Positions 8,088 through 18,530 are shown, numbered from the stretch's first letter. The stretch: 32,897 bases of DNA from JBDLSY01 sp041170585 (GCA_041170585.1 JBEDNN010000009.1:1-32897); one strand, 5' to 3'. Made by a program: numbers and translations. The notes: generated from the letters alone by a model not told the origin.

Positions 8088-8915
8088 ATGAAACATATAC
8101 ATCAATACAATGACACCTACAGCAATACTAAAACTGTTGATACACCTGTTTTAAATTTTGCTACTTATCGTTTTGTAGCTTTGGAAGAACCTGTTTTAGT
8201 ACGTGACTGGTTACGTGAAATAAGTATCAAACACCGTGTGCGGGGGACTATTTTACTAGCTAACGAAGGTATTAATTTGTTTGTAGCCGCCTTAGAATCA
8301 GATGCCCGTCATTGGCTTATTGAAGTAGAATCTGATAACCGCTTTAATCATTTACTCCCAAAAGAAAGCTGGTCTGCAACCATTCCTTACCGTAAATTGG
8401 TCTGTAAAGTTCGCCCAGAAATTATTAAAATGAATGAACCTGGTATTGTGCAATCTCATGGCCGTGCGCCCGCAGTTGATTCAACCACCTTAAAACGCTG
8501 GCTTGATGCAGGCGTTGATGACAACGGCAGATCTATTGTTATGTTAGATACGCGCAATCAGTTTGAAGTAGATATGGGTACTTTCGATGATGCAGTCAGT
8601 TGGAATATTCAACGTTTTACTGAATTTTCACAAGCAGCCAACAGCCATATCACTGATTTAAAAGATAAAACCGTGGTGAGCTTTTGTACAGGGGGTATTC
8701 GTTGTGAAAAAGCTGCCATTTATTTACGTCAAGCGGGTATTGATGCTTATCAACTAGACGGTGGCATTTTAAAATATTTTGAGCAAACAGGTGGCACACA
8801 CTATACAGGCAATTGCTTTGTATTTGATGACCGTGCAGTGTTAAACACTTCGCTTAACCAAGTTGGTGATTATCCACCTGATACACAATTTAATCCCAAA
8901 CTATACAATCGGTAA
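8088..8915 (+). CDS. trhO: tRNA uridine(34) hydroxylase / rhodanese-family TrhO
   Basis: TrhO (formerly YceA) hydroxylates wobble uridine 34 of certain tRNAs, the first step to 5-methoxyuridine or carboxymethoxyuridine. The 275-residue protein has the N-terminal acylphosphatase-like domain (RGTILLANEGIN) and a C-terminal rhodanese domain whose loop CTGGIRCEK carries Cys200 and Cys206. Length is typical of the shorter, betaproteobacterial-style forms. It follows mnmA on the same strand, giving two adjacent genes that modify wobble uridine. It is convergent with polA. Confidence 0.93.
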   Translation: MKHIHQYNDTYSNTKTVDTPVLNFATYRFVALEEPVLVRDWLREISIKHRVRGTILLANEGINLFVAALESDARHWLIEVESDNRFNHLLPKESWSATIPYRKLVCKVRPEIIKMNEPGIVQSHGRAPAVDSTTLKRWLDAGVDDNGRSIVMLDTRNQFEVDMGTFDDAVSWNIQRFTEFSQAANSHITDLKDKTVVSFCTGGIRCEKAAIYLRQAGIDAYQLDGGILKYFEQTGGTHYTGNCFVFDDRAVLNTSLNQVGDYPPDTQFNPKLYNR

Positions 8916-8944
8916 AAAATTAGGATTTTCTATTCATTTACCGA

Positions 8945-8990
8945 TTTATCTATCTGTTTATCTATCCGTTTATCTGTTTATCTGTTTATC
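8945..8990 (+). repeat. TTTATC-based tandem repeat between trhO and polA
   Basis: TTTATCTATCTG, TTTATCTATCCG, TTTATCTG, TTTATCTG and TTTATC follow one another, that is 12-bp and 8-bp versions of one unit. It occupies the centre of the convergent trhO/polA spacer, where no classical terminator is visible. Confidence 0.82.
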
Positions 8991-9023
8991 AATAAATTTA
9001 CTACAAAAATAGTGTACCCATAT

Positions 9024-11855
9024 TTAATGAGCAAGCCCCCAATTTTTACCAATGCCTACCTCTGCAATTAAAGGCACAGTCAGTGTTAGTGCATTGGTCA
9101 TCAAACTTGGAATAGTCTTTTGAATTATTTCTAATTCATTGTCAGGAACTTCTAATATTAACTCATCATGTACTTGCATAATTATTTTGCTATTCAACTG
9201 ATTTAATTTAAGCCAAGCAGCAATATTAACCATCGCTTGTTTAATTAAATCAGCCGCTGTACCTTGCATGGGTGCATTAATCGCTGCACGTTCAGCCCCT
9301 GCCCGACGCGGACCATTGGCATTAATATCAGGCAAATAAATACGCCGACCTAATACAGTGGATACATAACCTTGGGCTTTTGCCTCTAGCTTAATGCGTG
9401 ACATATAGGCTTTAACCCCCGTATACCGAGCAAAATACCGTTCAATATAGCCTTTTGCTTCTGTATTGCTAATACCTAAAGCATTAGCCAAACCAAAGGC
9501 ACTCATACCGTAAATTAAACCAAAATTAATTGTTTTAGCATACCGTCTTTGTTCATTCGTTACGGTATGAATCGCATCACTGGATACCCCAAAAATCTCT
9601 GCAGCGGTCGCACGGTGTATATCAACCCCCGCGTTAAACGCTTGGATTAAAGCAGAGTCTTGTGAAACATGTGCCATAATTCTAAGTTCAATCTGAGAAT
9701 AATCTACACTGACTAATTGACAACCTGATGTGGCAATAAACGCTTGACGAATACGGCGACCTTGTACTGTTTTTATAGGGATATTTTGTAAATTAGGTTC
9801 GCTAGAAGACAAACGTCCTGTAATAACAGCGGCTTGTGAATAATGGGTATGTACCCGCCCAGTTCGCGGTTCAATTAATGTTGGTAAAGGATCGGTATAC
9901 GTATTTTTTAATTTAGCAAGGCTGCGGTGTTGCAAAATAACGGCAGGTAATAAACAAGGCTGTCCATTACTGTCCTTTGCGTGTACCAAGGCTTGTAAAG
10001 TATCTTCGTCGGTACTGGGTGCACCTGTCGCTGTTTTACTTTGAATGGGATAACCCAATTGTTGATACATAACATCGCCTAATTGTTTAGGCGAATTTAA
10101 GTTAAATGGCTGATTTGCAATACTGTGTGCCTGCTGCTCTAAATCTAGTAATTCAATACCCAGTTCGTGGCTGTGTGCGTGTAGTAACTGTGTATCAATT
10201 TTAACGCCTGTACGTTCAATGTCAAATAATACGGGCTGACTCGCTATTTCTAAAGCATACACCGCAGTTAAACCTTCATCGGCCTGAATAATAGGCAACA
10301 TTAAATGGTGTAACTGCCAAGTAAAATCAGCATCTTCTGCTGCATATACCGCGACTTGCTCAATAGACACTTGGTCTATCGTAATTGCTTTTGTACCTTT
10401 ACCACATAAGTCTTCATAAGCAATTCCTTTTTTTCCTAAATAACGTTCGGCTAATGCACTTAAATTATTACGCTTATGCGACTCTAATACGTATGCAGCT
10501 AACAAAGTATCATGTGCAACCCCCCGTAACTGAATGCCGTGATTAGCGAATACATGCATATCAAATTTAGCATGTTGTAATATTTTTTGTTGGTGTACCG
10601 CATCACTTTCTAACCAAGGCTTTAAAAGTGATAGCACAAGCGATAACGGTAATTGTTCAGGGGCATCACTGTAGGTATGCCCCACAGGAATATAGGCAGC
10701 AATCCCTGTTTCACAACACAAAGAAATGCCGACTAAATGGGCTTTCCACGCCCCAAGTGCGTTGGTTTCTGTATCAATCGCGACCAAAGGGGCTGCCTGT
10801 ATTTTATCCAGCCAACGGTGCAAATCAGGTAAAGTTAAAATCGTTTCATATTGAACTGTCGCTGCAATAACCAATAAATGTGGTTTATCAGCGAAGACAC
10901 GTGCATCTCCTACAGGAATGCTGTGTGCATCACCCGTTAATTCACGTAACCAAGTCCTAAAACCCAGCTGGTCAAACAATGTTCTCTGCACTAACAGATT
11001 AGGTGCGGGTGTTTTCAGTGCATCAAAATTATCTATATAAGCAGTTAAATCTACATCACATTTAATAGTTAATAGCTGACGCGTTAAAGCAAATTGATTA
11101 TTTGCAATGGCTTCTCGTAAATTATCACCAACAACGCCTTTAATCTCTTGGGCTTTCATGATTAAATTATCTAAGCTGCCATAAGTTTTTAGCCATTTCA
11201 CCGCAGTTTTTGGGCCGCATTTATACACCCCCGGAATATTGTCTGATGTATCACCCATTAAAGCCAAATAATCAACCATTCTTTCGGGTGGCACACCAAA
11301 ATTATCCTCAACACCCGCAACTCCCATGCGTTCTTGTTTCATTGTATCAACCAGCAATACCGTTGAATTAACCAGTTGTGCCATGTCTTTATCACCTGTA
11401 CTCATCACAGTATTGCATCCTACAGCAGTAGCTTGTACAGCTAAAGTACCCATCACATCATCAGCTTCAACCCCTGGAACTATTAACACATGCCACCCTA
11501 ATGCTGCCACAATAGCATGCACGGCTTCAATTTGTGAACACAGTTCATCAGGCATCTGCGAGCGTGTCGCTTTATACTCTGAATATAAATCATCGCGAAA
11601 CGTTTTACCTTTAGCATCAAACACACAGACACGGTGAGTTGATTGCGGAAAATCAGCTACTAAACGACGCATCATATTCACAATGCCGTAGACAGCCCCA
11701 GTAGGTTCACCCGCTTGATTTCGCAAATTGGGCAAAGCGTAAAAAGCACGGTACAAATAAGATGAACCATCAACCAATAACAACACTTGTTTTTGAGAAG
11801 ACGAATCTATAGTTATAGTCTGCGGCTCTAAATTAGAAAACAAATCCATACTCAT
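9024..11855 (-). CDS. polA: DNA polymerase I
   Basis: Pol I removes RNA primers and fills gaps in replication and repair. The 943-residue protein has all three domains: the 5'-3' nuclease (about residues 24-300, starting LLLVDGSSYLYRAFYAL), the 3'-5' proofreading exonuclease (about 345-540) with DTET at 361-364, QHAKFD and YAAEDAD, and the polymerase with motif A VSVDYSQIELR, motif B RRYAKTINFGLIYG and motif C QVHDELILEV. The catalytic aspartates appear intact, so proofreading is probably active; the usual Asn of the second exonuclease motif is His. AGGT lies 7 bases before the ATG at 11855. It is downstream of hrpA on the same strand with a 75-base T-rich spacer. Confidence 0.98.
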   Translation of the reverse strand: MSMDLFSNLEPQTITIDSSSQKQVLLLVDGSSYLYRAFYALPNLRNQAGEPTGAVYGIVNMMRRLVADFPQSTHRVCVFDAKGKTFRDDLYSEYKATRSQMPDELCSQIEAVHAIVAALGWHVLIVPGVEADDVMGTLAVQATAVGCNTVMSTGDKDMAQLVNSTVLLVDTMKQERMGVAGVEDNFGVPPERMVDYLALMGDTSDNIPGVYKCGPKTAVKWLKTYGSLDNLIMKAQEIKGVVGDNLREAIANNQFALTRQLLTIKCDVDLTAYIDNFDALKTPAPNLLVQRTLFDQLGFRTWLRELTGDAHSIPVGDARVFADKPHLLVIAATVQYETILTLPDLHRWLDKIQAAPLVAIDTETNALGAWKAHLVGISLCCETGIAAYIPVGHTYSDAPEQLPLSLVLSLLKPWLESDAVHQQKILQHAKFDMHVFANHGIQLRGVAHDTLLAAYVLESHKRNNLSALAERYLGKKGIAYEDLCGKGTKAITIDQVSIEQVAVYAAEDADFTWQLHHLMLPIIQADEGLTAVYALEIASQPVLFDIERTGVKIDTQLLHAHSHELGIELLDLEQQAHSIANQPFNLNSPKQLGDVMYQQLGYPIQSKTATGAPSTDEDTLQALVHAKDSNGQPCLLPAVILQHRSLAKLKNTYTDPLPTLIEPRTGRVHTHYSQAAVITGRLSSSEPNLQNIPIKTVQGRRIRQAFIATSGCQLVSVDYSQIELRIMAHVSQDSALIQAFNAGVDIHRATAAEIFGVSSDAIHTVTNEQRRYAKTINFGLIYGMSAFGLANALGISNTEAKGYIERYFARYTGVKAYMSRIKLEAKAQGYVSTVLGRRIYLPDINANGPRRAGAERAAINAPMQGTAADLIKQAMVNIAAWLKLNQLNSKIIMQVHDELILEVPDNELEIIQKTIPSLMTNALTLTVPLIAEVGIGKNWGLAH

Positions 11856-11930
11856 ATACAGTACCTATACAATGGTTTTGTTTTTGGTTTTGGTTTTATT
11901 ATTATTTTTTACTATATTTTTATAAGCCAT

Positions 11931-14900
11931 TTACCGCTCTAAACTTTCAAAAGCTTTAGTAATACGTTTAACACTGACGGGAGTCGGTGTTTTTAATTCT
12001 TGCGCAAATAAGCCAATCTGTAACTCTTCTAATAACCAACGAATATTGTCTAAAACTTCATCAAACTGCCCTTTTCGCGCTAATTTAATTCTATCGTACT
12101 GTAGCCATAAAGGTTTTATCTCCAATATTAACCGCTCATCTCTAGCAGAATCTATGCGTATTTTATCACTACGCAAAGCAATACCTTGTAAATAACGTGG
12201 ATAATGTCCTAAACGTTCAAATGATTCGTTTAAAAAACCATCATAAAATAAGCGATCATATTGTGTTAATAAATGAGAATAACTTAAGGTGTATGATTTT
12301 AATGTGCCAATCTTTTTATAAGCAGCGGCAGCATAAACAATAATTTCTTGTATGCGTCTTGCCCACTCTTGGGCTAATAAACTGACTTTTGCCCGTGCTT
12401 GAGTAACAAGACCCTCAAAATCTTTTGCTGTTTTTGGAGGAGTATTATTAGCAATAATACTATCCAAAGCAGCATTTATTACTGTTTGAATCAAACTATC
12501 TGCACTATAAATAGGTAATTTACATGCAGTCGCTTGTATGGCAGGTGCTTGTAATACTTTAAGTGTTTTTTCTAAGGCTTTAAGTGACTCTTTAAGGTGT
12601 AAAATCAACAAACGCCGTAAACCTAAACGGTGTGTTTTTTTAGCTAACCCTTCATCATCAAACACCTCTAAAGTCACGGCATCACCGCCATCTTTTAAGG
12701 CTGGAAAGCCTAACAATACTTGACCTTTTCGCTTAATTTCTAACAATTCAGGCCAATCTTCTACAGTCCAAGCCGTCATACGTTCAGGCAAATCGGCAGT
12801 AATTGTAGGGGTTATTGTATGGGTTACTGATGTTTTATATGTTACAGAAGCAATATGACTGATAGAGTGATTTGCCAATGTTGCAACCCGTGCAGCTTGC
12901 ATAAATTGTGTTTGTGCTTGTGTGCCTAATGCGGCTTTTAAACTTGCAAGATTACGCCCTAAATCAAGTACACGTCCATATTCGTCAAGCACTTGATAAT
13001 TCATGTGACAATGAGCAGGCAGTAAATCAGGTTTAAAATCCTCAAACTGTACGGCTACATTCACATGGCTACGCACAAACGCCAATACAGTGTCTAATAA
13101 AGAAGTATTACCATATTGATTCGTTTGAATCGCCCATTCAGAAAACAAATTAGCTGTATCAGCTACAGGCTGACAACGGTGACGAATACGCGGTGGCAAA
13201 GTTTTTAATAAATGCTGAACTTTATCTTTTAGCATACCAGGCACTAACCATTCGCAGATTTGAGCGTCTATTTGATTTAACACCAGCAAAGGTACTGATA
13301 AAGTTACACCATCACGGAGTGAACCTACCTCAAAACGGTAGTCTAATTTTAAGTTTTGCCCCATAAAAGACAATGTTTTAGGATAACTGTCTACGGTTAT
13401 ACCTGCTGCTTGACGCTTTAATAAATCTTCTTTCGTTAAAAATAATAAAGTTGGATTATGTACAACTGCTAACTTCCACCAAGCATTAAATGCTGCTGTT
13501 GTACACACATCTTGAGGAATATGTGCGTTGTAAAAAGCGTATAGTAATTCATCATCAACCATTAAATCAGGGCGGCGTGATTGATGTTCTAACCTTTCAA
13601 TTTCACGAATCAACTTAGCATTGGATAAAAAGAAAGCCAAGCTACAATCTATGTCCTGTCCGATTAAACCACTACGAATCATAGTTTCTCGTGCTAATTC
13701 AGGATTAATATGAGAGTATGATACCCGCCTTCCGTGATAAATCGGTAAGCCATACAAAGTACCCCGTTCAAAAGCAGTTGTTTGCCCTTGCTTACGGTTC
13801 CATTGTGGGTCACTATAACTACGATGAATTAAATGTTTAGCAACATGTTCTACCATACTGGGTTCAATCGCCGCAACTGTACGGCCATATAAACGTGTAG
13901 TCTCTGTTAAGCTACCCACCATTAACCAAGCGGGTGGCTTTTTTGCCAATTGAGTACTTGGGTGAGGTAAAAACTTAATGCCTCGGCAGCCACTCCATAA
14001 AGGTTCTTCGGCCGCTCTAAAGCCTATATTGCTTAATAAACCACTCAACAAAGCCGTATGTAATACGGTGTAATCAGCAGGTGTATCATTAAACCTAAGC
14101 TGCATAGTGTGTGCCATATCGGTTAGTTGCTTGTGGACATCAGCCCACTCACGCATACGAATACCGCTTAAATATTTGGTTTTACAGGCAACAAAAGTTT
14201 TATTAATACTTAACTGGCTACGTGTTTCGTCATACCAAGCCCATCGTTTTAGAATACTCATAAATTCGCTTTTTTCATCAGCAAATACTTGATGTGCTTG
14301 ATCAGCTTGTGTTGTTTTATCGCTGGGTCGTTCGCGTGGGTCGGGTACTGATAAAGCAGCCACAATAATTAATACTTCGCGTAAAGCCCCTTTTTGTGCG
14401 GCAACCAACACCATGCGTCCTAAACGCGGGTCAATGGGCAGCTGTGCTAATTGCTTACCTAGGGAATTTAAGTGTTGCTGTGCATCATGAGTCAGCGCCC
14501 CTAATTCATGTAGTACATCATAACCCTCTGCAATGGCTTTTGGTTTAGGGCTATCAATGAATGGAAAGTGTTCTATATTCATTAGATGCAATGATTTCAT
14601 ACGTAAAATCACGGCAGCTAAAGAACTACGTAAAATTTCTGGTTCAGTAAATTCAGGGCGGCGATTAAATTCTAATGAGTCATATAAGCGAACACAAATG
14701 CCTGCTGCAATACGGCCACACCGTCCAGCCCTTTGATTTGCAGCCGCTTGACTAATTGGCTCAACTAACAATTGTTCTATTTTATTACGAAAACTATACC
14801 GCTTAACACGGGCTGTTCCTGTATCAATTACATATCGAATCCCCGGCACAGTGACTGACGTTTCAGCGACATTAGTAGCTAATATAATTCGTCTATAGTC

Positions 14901-15776
14901 TGAATTATTTTTAGAAAACACTTTTTGTTGCTCACTCACAGACAAGCGAGAAAACAAAGGTAAAATATTTGGTTTACTATGTGCCATGTGATAGTGTTTT
15001 CGTAAAGCAATTTCTGCCTCCTTAATTTCACGCTCACCCGGTAAAAATATTAGTGTATCCGTACTGCCGCTTTGCTTTCGTGCGTCTAAGTCTAAATCAT
15101 CAAGCACATCACACAAGTGTTCTAAGCAATCAATTTTGTCATTTAATTGCGGGGCATAACGAATTTCTACGGGGTATGTCCGACCTTCAACAGTAAGAAT
15201 CGGAGCTGCACCTTGACTATTAGCAAAGTGTGTTGCAAAACGATTGGCATCAATCGTTGCAGAAGTAATAATGACTTTTAAATCAGGGCGACGCGTAATT
15301 AGTTGTTTTAAATAACCCAATAAAAAGTCAATATTTAAGCTACGTTCGTGGGCTTCATCAATAATTAACGTGTCATAAGCCAATAAATCTGGATCACTTT
15401 GAGTCTGGGCTAATAAAACACCATCAGTCATCAGCTTAATCCATGCACCTGCTTGGATTTTTTCGGCAAAACGAACCTGATAACCAACGATTGTTCCTAA
15501 CTCTGTGTTTAATTCGTTGGCAATACGGTGTGCTACAGTCGTTGCAGCTAAACGGCGTGGCTGTGTATGCCCAATTAAAGCGTTAATACCACGCCCTAGC
15601 TCTAAACAAATTTTAGGCAGCTGTGTAGTTTTTCCACTGCCTGTTGCTCCACAAACGATGACGACTGAGTGTTTAGCAATGATTTCGCGTAATTCATCTA
15701 CCCGTTGACTAACGGGCAGTTCAAACGGATATGTGATACTGGGTAAAGGATTACGTAATTTTAAAACTGACTTCAT
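11931..15776 (-). CDS. hrpA: ATP-dependent RNA helicase HrpA (DEAH box)
   Basis: HrpA is a DEAH-box RNA helicase linked to mRNA processing and to rescue of stalled or collided ribosomes. The 1281-residue length matches the family (about 1300). Visible motifs are Walker A GATGSGKT (43-50), DEAH (140-143), SAT in motif III (ITSATID), and QRAGRCGR in motif VI. The helicase core is followed by the helicase-associated and OB-fold regions, and the long C-terminal half fits DUF3418. It lies between cydB and polA on the same strand, 90 bases after the cydB stop. No functional link with the oxidase is evident. Confidence 0.96.
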   Translation of the reverse strand: MKSVLKLRNPLPSITYPFELPVSQRVDELREIIAKHSVVIVCGATGSGKTTQLPKICLELGRGINALIGHTQPRRLAATTVAHRIANELNTELGTIVGYQVRFAEKIQAGAWIKLMTDGVLLAQTQSDPDLLAYDTLIIDEAHERSLNIDFLLGYLKQLITRRPDLKVIITSATIDANRFATHFANSQGAAPILTVEGRTYPVEIRYAPQLNDKIDCLEHLCDVLDDLDLDARKQSGSTDTLIFLPGEREIKEAEIALRKHYHMAHSKPNILPLFSRLSVSEQQKVFSKNNSDYRRIILATNVAETSVTVPGIRYVIDTGTARVKRYSFRNKIEQLLVEPISQAAANQRAGRCGRIAAGICVRLYDSLEFNRRPEFTEPEILRSSLAAVILRMKSLHLMNIEHFPFIDSPKPKAIAEGYDVLHELGALTHDAQQHLNSLGKQLAQLPIDPRLGRMVLVAAQKGALREVLIIVAALSVPDPRERPSDKTTQADQAHQVFADEKSEFMSILKRWAWYDETRSQLSINKTFVACKTKYLSGIRMREWADVHKQLTDMAHTMQLRFNDTPADYTVLHTALLSGLLSNIGFRAAEEPLWSGCRGIKFLPHPSTQLAKKPPAWLMVGSLTETTRLYGRTVAAIEPSMVEHVAKHLIHRSYSDPQWNRKQGQTTAFERGTLYGLPIYHGRRVSYSHINPELARETMIRSGLIGQDIDCSLAFFLSNAKLIREIERLEHQSRRPDLMVDDELLYAFYNAHIPQDVCTTAAFNAWWKLAVVHNPTLLFLTKEDLLKRQAAGITVDSYPKTLSFMGQNLKLDYRFEVGSLRDGVTLSVPLLVLNQIDAQICEWLVPGMLKDKVQHLLKTLPPRIRHRCQPVADTANLFSEWAIQTNQYGNTSLLDTVLAFVRSHVNVAVQFEDFKPDLLPAHCHMNYQVLDEYGRVLDLGRNLASLKAALGTQAQTQFMQAARVATLANHSISHIASVTYKTSVTHTITPTITADLPERMTAWTVEDWPELLEIKRKGQVLLGFPALKDGGDAVTLEVFDDEGLAKKTHRLGLRRLLILHLKESLKALEKTLKVLQAPAIQATACKLPIYSADSLIQTVINAALDSIIANNTPPKTAKDFEGLVTQARAKVSLLAQEWARRIQEIIVYAAAAYKKIGTLKSYTLSYSHLLTQYDRLFYDGFLNESFERLGHYPRYLQGIALRSDKIRIDSARDERLILEIKPLWLQYDRIKLARKGQFDEVLDNIRWLLEELQIGLFAQELKTPTPVSVKRITKAFESLER

Positions 15777-15836
15777 TGCGTGCAGTGCTTATAAATAAAG
15801 TATTTTACACGCAGTCAATAAATAGATAATTTAAAC

Positions 15837-15878
15837 ATTTAATATTTAATATTTAAGATTTAATATTTAATATTTAAG
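15837..15878 (-). repeat. Heptamer array overlapping the cydB stop codon
   Basis: Six 7-bp units in the order ATTTAAT, ATTTAAT, ATTTAAG, then the same three again, form a 21-bp higher-order repeat present twice. The array runs across the cydB stop (15867-15869) and supplies its last few codons. Confidence 0.85.
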
Positions 15879-16946
15879 CTGGGTTGCTTTGCCCCAAAAC
15901 ACCCGGTATGAAAAAATGGTGTAACCCACAATCACGGGAAGTACGATGAGTGCACCTACAAAAATAACTTTCATAGCTTCTGGTGATACTGCCGCTTGCC
16001 AAACATTCATTTTATCAACGACTAACCAAGGAAATAAACTGTAGGCTAATCCATAAAATGCCAGTATAAAGATACCAACAACAGATACAAAAGGCACCCA
16101 TACTCCATATTCATTTTTTTGCTCTAAACGAATCGGTAAGCGTTTTAAACTACGGTAAGCGATTATGAATAATACTAAAGTAACAATGGGCAATGGCAAT
16201 AATAATACTACGTTTGGAAAAGCAAACCATTTACTAAAAATATTCGCATTAATTAACGGGGTAGCAATTGAAATAGCAAGAATCCCTACTGCGGTCAGCA
16301 ATAAACTTTTTTTTGCCCATTGAATAGCTTTTAGTTGTAATGTACCCGTTGTTTTCATCATTAACCATGTTGCCCCTAACAAACAATAACTTGCAATCAG
16401 TGCTAAACCAATCAAGAAATTAAATAGCAATATTAGTGGCTCTGTGCTAAAACCGGTAATTAAAGAACCTAACATATAGCCTTGAGATACACTCGCTAAC
16501 AATGACCCCATATAAAAAATACGGTTCCATAATGGTTTTTTATTGATGTCAGCTTTGGCACGAAATTCAAACGCTACGCCACGCAAAGTTAAGCCGACTA
16601 ACATCATGGTAACAGGAATATACAACGCCCCTAAAATTAAACCATGTGCCAGTGGGAATACCGTTAATAAAATACCCACACCCATCACTAACCAAGTTTC
16701 ATTGGCATCCCAAAAAGGCCCAATACTTGACAGCATAGTATCCTTGTCTTCATCATTGGCTTTATTCATTAAAATGCCAACCCCTAAATCAAAGCCGTCT
16801 AGCACAACATAAGCCAGCATCGCTAGCCCCATAACAAGCATAAAAGCCAACGGCATCCAACCTGCTGCTTGCGTTAAATCAGGCATATTAGACAAGTGTG
16901 TTTGACTGAGTACTTGAGATACCTGCGGAAAAAATTGTGTGTTCAT
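15867..16946 (-). CDS. cydB: Cytochrome bd-type quinol oxidase subunit II
   Basis: This is the second membrane subunit of a bd-type terminal oxidase, which reduces oxygen to water with electrons from quinol. The 359-residue, strongly hydrophobic protein has about eight to nine membrane segments and the subunit II signature region (LAYVVLDGFDLGVGIL, then GPFWDANETWLVMGVG). The ATG overlaps the cydA stop (ATGA), so the two are translationally coupled. About 28 residues precede the first membrane helix, somewhat long. The C-terminal QLKY is encoded within a heptamer repeat array. No small cydX frame is apparent after it. Confidence 0.96.
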   Translation of the reverse strand: MNTQFFPQVSQVLSQTHLSNMPDLTQAAGWMPLAFMLVMGLAMLAYVVLDGFDLGVGILMNKANDEDKDTMLSSIGPFWDANETWLVMGVGILLTVFPLAHGLILGALYIPVTMMLVGLTLRGVAFEFRAKADINKKPLWNRIFYMGSLLASVSQGYMLGSLITGFSTEPLILLFNFLIGLALIASYCLLGATWLMMKTTGTLQLKAIQWAKKSLLLTAVGILAISIATPLINANIFSKWFAFPNVVLLLPLPIVTLVLFIIAYRSLKRLPIRLEQKNEYGVWVPFVSVVGIFILAFYGLAYSLFPWLVVDKMNVWQAAVSPEAMKVIFVGALIVLPVIVGYTIFSYRVFWGKATQLKY

Positions 16947-18334
16947 GATAAAACCTCTACATTAGATACTGTATCTTTACTTGATGTACTTGATGTTTTA
17001 GCAATGTAAGTGTCTGTTTTTTTGCGGGCTAAATAAAATAGCACAGATATATATGCCACAATTAAAAAGCCATACAGAACCAAGTAGACTATTAGTGATG
17101 CAAGTACCGTAGTAGGTGGCGTATCTGATACCGCATCTATAGATTTTAAAACGCCAGTAACTAGCCAAGGTTGCCGCCCAATTTCGGTGGTATACCAACC
17201 CGCTATTAGTGCAATCCAACCTGAAAAAGTCATAGCCACGAGTATTTTTGCCATAATTGGCGACAAAAGAGTAACTATTTTTTGTTGTCTATTTTTCCAT
17301 AATAGCCAACTATATGACCAACTTATGAATAACATAAGCATACCCACACCCACCATCACTCTAAATGACCAAAACACAGCAGCAACGGGCGGGTGGTTAC
17401 CCATAAAATCATTAAGGCCTTTAACTTCACCGTTTAAATCGTGGGTTAAATACAATGAGGCTAATTTAGGAATAGAGATTTCAAAATCATTGCTACGCGT
17501 ATTTTTGTTGGGTAAGGCAAATAGCACAGCAGGGACACCTTTTTGCGTTTCCCAAATTCCTTCCATTGCGGCGAGTTTGGCAGGTTGGTGTTCTAATGTA
17601 TTTAAGCCATGGGCATCGCCCACTAAAATTTGCATAGGGATTAATATGGCGGCCAGTACTATGCCAGTACGTAAACTAGCAGCAACATCAGCGGAATATT
17701 CTTTACGTAACCAACGGTAAGCAGACAAGCCTGCTAATAAAAATGATACTGTCAAGCCTGATGCAAGTATCATGTGCAAAAGACGGTAAGGAAACGATGG
17801 GTTAAAAATCACTTCAAACCAACTGGTTACATGGGCTTGACCATTAATCATTTCAAAGCCAGCAGGGGTGTGCATCCAAGAGTTTAAAGCTAAAATCCAA
17901 AAAGCTGATAAAGTAGTGCCGCCAGCGACTAAGCAAGTTGCAATAGTATGGACTTTCTCACCGACACGCTTACGGCCAAACAACATAATACCTAGCATCG
18001 TTGCTTCTAAGAAAAATGCAGTCATCACTTCATAAGCCAACAAAGGCCCTGCGACATTGCCGACCGTTTTCATAAAGCCTGGCCAATTTGTGCCAAACTG
18101 AAAACTCATCGTAATCCCACTGACTACGCCTAAAGCAAAAGTGAGTGCAAATATTTTCACCCAAAATTGATAAGCATCCATCCAGTAAGACTTTTTTGTT
18201 TTTAAAAAACGTATTTTAAAAAATAGCAACACCCAAGACATAGACAGGGTAATGGCTGGAAATAAAATATGAAAAGTAATATTCGCAGCAAATTGAATTC
18301 TAGCCAATACAAACGGGTCAAGTGAGTTAAACAT
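16943..18334 (-). CDS. cydA: Cytochrome bd-type quinol oxidase subunit I, CIO-like short Q-loop form
   Basis: Subunit I carries the haems and the quinol site of the bd oxidase. The 463 residues include an N-terminal haem-ligand region (ARIQFAANITFHILFP, His22), the Q-loop segment around LAAMEGIWETQ, and the conserved GRQPW near the C-terminus. The length and the FHILFPAITL wording resemble cyanide-insensitive oxidase (CioA) types rather than the longer Escherichia coli CydA; this sub-typing is an inference. It overlaps cydB by four bases. The upstream region contains the palindrome GTTCGAAC near 18368, which could be an operator, but I recognise no known regulator site. Confidence 0.95.
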   Translation of the reverse strand: MFNSLDPFVLARIQFAANITFHILFPAITLSMSWVLLFFKIRFLKTKKSYWMDAYQFWVKIFALTFALGVVSGITMSFQFGTNWPGFMKTVGNVAGPLLAYEVMTAFFLEATMLGIMLFGRKRVGEKVHTIATCLVAGGTTLSAFWILALNSWMHTPAGFEMINGQAHVTSWFEVIFNPSFPYRLLHMILASGLTVSFLLAGLSAYRWLRKEYSADVAASLRTGIVLAAILIPMQILVGDAHGLNTLEHQPAKLAAMEGIWETQKGVPAVLFALPNKNTRSNDFEISIPKLASLYLTHDLNGEVKGLNDFMGNHPPVAAVFWSFRVMVGVGMLMLFISWSYSWLLWKNRQQKIVTLLSPIMAKILVAMTFSGWIALIAGWYTTEIGRQPWLVTGVLKSIDAVSDTPPTTVLASLIVYLVLYGFLIVAYISVLFYLARKKTDTYIAKTSSTSSKDTVSNVEVLS

Positions 18335-18530
18335 AGCATCCTTTTTTCGCAGTGTATACGAGTTGTTGTTCGAACTATTTAAACACGATTTATTTTAAGA
18401 ATGATTGTTTAGTACTATTGCGACAATTAAATATATGCAAGTGTAAATCAAGTCATAAATTACTAGCACGGCTATTTTGGTGTAATTGACGGTATTTTTT
18501 GTTCAAGTAAAACTGTGTAATAACTAAAAA

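Noticed and set aside
8945..8990. Possible CRISPR-like array in the trhO/polA spacer
   Set aside because: Units are 8-12 bp with no unique spacers, so it is a simple tandem repeat.
17187..17720. 177-codon plus-strand open frame inside cydA
   Set aside because: It is antisense to well-conserved CydA sequence and has no recognisable protein features.
18420..18470. FNR/Anr-type site upstream of cydA (a TTGAT half-site on the minus strand)
   Set aside because: Only one half is present; the expected ATCAA partner at the correct spacing is missing.
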